Of a stretch of 6,517 nucleotides of DNA, positions 4,557-6,517 are shown in pieces. Source of the stretch: an uncultured Chlorobiaceae bacterium (lineage in GTDB: Bacteria > Bacteroidota > Chlorobiia > Chlorobiales > Chlorobiaceae); the NCBI GenBank assembly GCA_903874585.1, contig CAIQSY010000199.1, forward strand, positions 1-6,517. Direction: 5' to 3'. Position 1 is the stretch's first letter; every line of letters starts with the position of its first letter. The notes under the pieces are model-generated. The model searched no databases, had not been told where the DNA came from, and was given only the letters and a program-made list of their open reading frames with translations. Both the position numbers and the translations under genes were made by a program.

Positions 4557-5632
4557 GGCTGCACAAACCGTGCTTCGTGCATTACTGCCCAGTTGGCTGT
4601 TGCATACTCTCCCGATGGTAAAATAGTTTGGGGTGACATGGTTGCGTTCTTGAAATTGGCATCCATTATGTTTGCATTTTTCAAGTTTGCACCCTCCAGT
4701 TGAGCCTCTTCAAGATTCGCATTAAAGAACGATGCACCTTCAAGATTAGCTCCACGCAAATTTGCCTGGATCAGCATAGCGCCATACAACATAGCGTTCG
4801 TCAACGTAGCATTACTCAAGTCCGCACCTTTAAGAAATGCGCGATCAAAATTCGCACTCTCAAGATGAGCGCCGTGCATTTTTGCCGCAGGTAAATTTGC
4901 TTTCCTGAAATTGGCGCGCGCAAGATTAGCGTTCTCCATAACCGCATGTTGAAGTGCCTCTTGGTTCATTGGAGAGTCAGAAAATGCCTGCTGCACCATT
5001 GCCGTGGTACTTTTGCTTGGTGATACAATACTTGATGCAGCAACGCGCGAAGTATAAAGAGAATCCGAGAGTTCGGTACAGGGTAATGCTGCATGGTTAA
5101 ACGCCCGCTCAGGCTCACGAATAAATGTTGCGTGGTGCAAACGGCTCCAACCTTCGCTGGCGCGTTCGCCGGATGGCAGAATTGTGTTGTTCGACACCAT
5201 TGCGCCTGCCACATTTGCCTGTTCCATCAACGTTGCGCCTTTCAAATTGGCACCCTGCAGATGAGCATCCTCAAAATTCGCCTCAAACAGCATTGCCTTT
5301 TGCAAATTGGCATCGCGTAAATCTGCACTTTGCAGTGTGCTCCACCTCAGATTCGCTGCCTCCAGATTGGCACTTTTAAACTGGGTGTTTTTCATAAATG
5401 CACCGTTGAAATTGACCTTCACAAAACAGCCTCCAGAAAGATTGGCGTTTTCAAGTGGCGCACCAGAGAGGTCAACGGTATAAGCTGGGGTTGCAAGCCG
5501 CATAGCATTCCATTCGGTCGTGGCCTGCTTCAAAAAACTCAATGTTTGCTTGTCGTATGCTGATGCCGGCTGAGAGAGCGTAAGCATGACACCAAACATG
5601 AAAAGATGTGAAATCGAACGGGAGTGCGCCAT
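4553..5632 (-). CDS. Exported pentapeptide-repeat protein with two repeat blocks
   Basis: The 359-residue product begins with a clear signal peptide, FMFGVMLTLSQPASA, with likely cleavage after residue 25, so it should be periplasmic or surface-associated. Residues about 53-146 hold some 18 pentapeptides of the A(D/N)LXX type, and residues about 230-335 hold about 20 more, equal to roughly 4.5 and 5 coils of a right-handed square beta-helix. Each block ends with the same cap: TILPSGE (150-156 and 336-342), then Trp (162 and 348), then H.A.F (167-170 and 352-356), then Pro. A less regular linker (157-226), rich in Ser and Ala, joins them. Functions in this superfamily range from DNA mimicry (Qnr, MfpA) to structural roles; a secreted one is unlikely to protect gyrase. 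No Shine-Dalgarno sequence precedes the ATG. Its TAA overlaps the stop of the convergent gene at 4269-4556. Confidence 0.93.
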   Translation of the reverse strand: MAHSRSISHLFMFGVMLTLSQPASAYDKQTLSFLKQATTEWNAMRLATPAYTVDLSGAPLENANLSGGCFVKVNFNGAFMKNTQFKSANLEAANLRWSTLQSADLRDANLQKAMLFEANFEDAHLQGANLKGATLMEQANVAGAMVSNNTILPSGERASEGWSRLHHATFIREPERAFNHAALPCTELSDSLYTSRVAASSIVSPSKSTTAMVQQAFSDSPMNQEALQHAVMENANLARANFRKANLPAAKMHGAHLESANFDRAFLKGADLSNATLTNAMLYGAMLIQANLRGANLEGASFFNANLEEAQLEGANLKNANIMDANFKNATMSPQTILPSGEYATANWAVMHEARFVQP

Positions 5633-5894
5633 AATGATTGATGTAATACGTTGGACAAAACGTGAGCTGAAATGGATTCTTTGCTATGTCGATGGAAAGT
5701 AGAGAAATTTCTGAAACTATGGCACTGCTCTCACTGTTCTTTAAACGAGTCACTTGAAACTGTACTCCGGCAGGGTGAGTGTTCCCGGCATATTCCGCTC
5801 AGTATCACCACACGTGAGCTGCATATGCTGGCTTGAAAGTCTCAATGGCGATAGGATATTTGCATTTCTTTGGATAATCATACAACACATTATT
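5633..5894. other. Divergent intergenic region between the pentapeptide-repeat gene and the NAD(P)-binding gene
   Basis: These 262 bases separate two outward-facing starts. I see no gene. The ten-base word ACGTGAGCTG occurs twice in the same orientation, at 5660-5669 and 5812-5821, once near each end. By rough estimate a repeat of this length would arise by chance in a few percent of such regions, so it is only a hint of a shared regulator. The minus-strand promoter for the pentapeptide gene could not be placed with confidence. Confidence 0.4.
5833..5860 (+). promoter_or_regulatory. Candidate promoter for the NAD(P)-binding protein gene
   Basis: TTGAAA (5833-5838, 5 of 6 consensus) lies 16 bases before GATATT (5855-5860, 4 of 6). 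Transcription would begin near 5867, leaving a short leader of about 28 bases to the ATG at 5895. Confidence 0.4.
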
Positions 5895-5904
5895 ATGGAT
5901 AATG
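5888..5904 (+). promoter_or_regulatory. Short hairpin enclosing the start codon
   Basis: CATTAT (5888-5893) and ATAATG (5899-5904) are perfectly complementary around a five-base loop, TATGG, that contains the ATG start codon of the following gene. The stem is mostly A-U and would be weak at growth temperature. No Shine-Dalgarno sequence is visible upstream. Confidence 0.3.
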
Positions 5905-6517
5905 AACAACGTTATAGTGGAAAAGTGCTGGTTGCTGGCGCAACAGGCAAAACTGGGCAGTGGGCAGTAAAACGGCTGCTGCATTATGGCATTTCGGTGA
6001 AAGCACTCTCTCGTGATCCTGAGCAAGCGCGAGGCTTGTTGGGCGCAAGAGTTGAGATTATCGGCGGCAAAATTCAGAGCGCTACCGACATTGCTCGTGC
6101 GGTTGCAGGATGTAGTGCTGTTATTTCGACGCTTGGTTCCAACGCAGTATCTGGCGAGTCATCACCCGGCGAAGTGGACAGGGATGGCGTTATTCGATTG
6201 GTTGATGAAGCCGCAAAAGCTGGCGTGAAGCACTTTGCGCTTGTCAGTTCGCTGGCAGTAACAAAATGGTATCATCCGTTGAATCTTTTTGCTGGCGTGC
6301 TGACGAAAAAATGGGAAGCTGAAGAGCATGTTCGAGCCGTATTCGGGAAAGAGGGACGAACGTACACCATTGTTCGCCCTGGAGGCTTGAAGGATGGCGA
6401 ACCGCTGCTCCACAAGCTTCATGTTGATACCGGCGACAGGTTGTGGAACGGCTTCATTAACCGATCAGACGTTGCTGAACTGCTGGTGCTTTCGCTCTGG
6501 CTGGAGAAGGCGAAAAA
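5895..6517 (+). CDS. Atypical SDR NAD(P)-binding protein, Tic62/NmrA-like (C-terminus beyond window)
   Basis: The open frame from ATG 5895 runs 207 codons to the right edge with no stop. GKVLVAGATGKTG (9-21) is the first strand and glycine-rich dinucleotide loop of a Rossmann fold (G15, G18, G21). KALSRDPEQA (36-45) is the second strand; Arg40 right after it suggests NADPH preference. VISTLGS (76-82), GVKHFALVSSLAV (110-122), TKKWEAEEHVR (137-147) and YTIVRPGGL (157-165) follow, and SDVAELLVLSL (191-201) matches the late helix of the SDR-a5 group. There is no classical YxxxK pair, as usual for atypical members. The NPLNLF-like stretch with K.EAEE and VRPGG closely recalls the plant Tic62 and cyanobacterial Ycf39-type proteins, which act as redox-linked NADP(H)-binding scaffolds or assembly factors. 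The exact function here is unknown; some 20-80 residues are probably missing. Confidence 0.87.
   Translation, partial: MDNEQRYSGKVLVAGATGKTGQWAVKRLLHYGISVKALSRDPEQARGLLGARVEIIGGKIQSATDIARAVAGCSAVISTLGSNAVSGESSPGEVDRDGVIRLVDEAAKAGVKHFALVSSLAVTKWYHPLNLFAGVLTKKWEAEEHVRAVFGKEGRTYTIVRPGGLKDGEPLLHKLHVDTGDRLWNGFINRSDVAELLVLSLWLEKAK

Noticed and set aside
4600..5480. Short-period repeats resembling a tandem repeat or CRISPR-like array
   Set aside because: The 15-base periodicity is fully explained by pentapeptide-repeat coding on the minus strand; there are no identical repeats with unique spacers.

Overview
The window looks like an ordinary chromosomal stretch of a green sulfur bacterium (Chlorobiales, Chlorobium/Pelodictyon-like). 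I infer this from how the Kup and NAD(P)-binding proteins read, and from the scarcity of Shine-Dalgarno sequences, which would fit the wider Bacteroidota/Chlorobiota group. No similarity search was possible, so the taxon is a recollection-based inference.

Layout, left to right. (1) 1-248, minus strand: the N-terminal end of an RlpA-type cell-wall protein, cut by the window edge. (2) 249-787: a 539-base non-coding stretch between the divergent rlpA and kup genes. It holds candidate promoters and several short dyads. (3) 788-3479, plus strand: a two-gene unit of the potassium transporter Kup and a TerC-family integral membrane protein. (4) 3579-4081, plus strand: a complete BrnT/BrnA type II toxin-antitoxin pair. 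It is bracketed by an imperfect direct repeat of about 32 bases, and its arginine codon use differs from its neighbours. (5) 4269-4556, plus strand: a 95-residue uncharacterised soluble protein with a strong ribosome binding site. (6) 4553-5632, minus strand: an exported 359-residue pentapeptide-repeat protein with two repeat blocks that share the same C-terminal cap motif. It meets the previous gene tail to tail, and the two overlap in a shared TTAA. (7) 5895-6517, plus strand: the N-terminal 207 residues of an atypical short-chain dehydrogenase-like NAD(P)-binding protein resembling the Tic62 family, cut by the right edge.

Functionally, kup and terC form a plausible ion-homeostasis unit: K+ uptake plus a probable divalent-cation (Mn2+-type) exporter. 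The BrnTA module looks like a later insertion just behind that unit. RlpA and the pentapeptide protein both appear to be exported envelope proteins, but nothing here links them. I see no clearly new multi-gene system. The most distinctive items are the repeat-flanked toxin-antitoxin cassette, the duplicated-cap pentapeptide protein, and the small unknown protein that converges on it.
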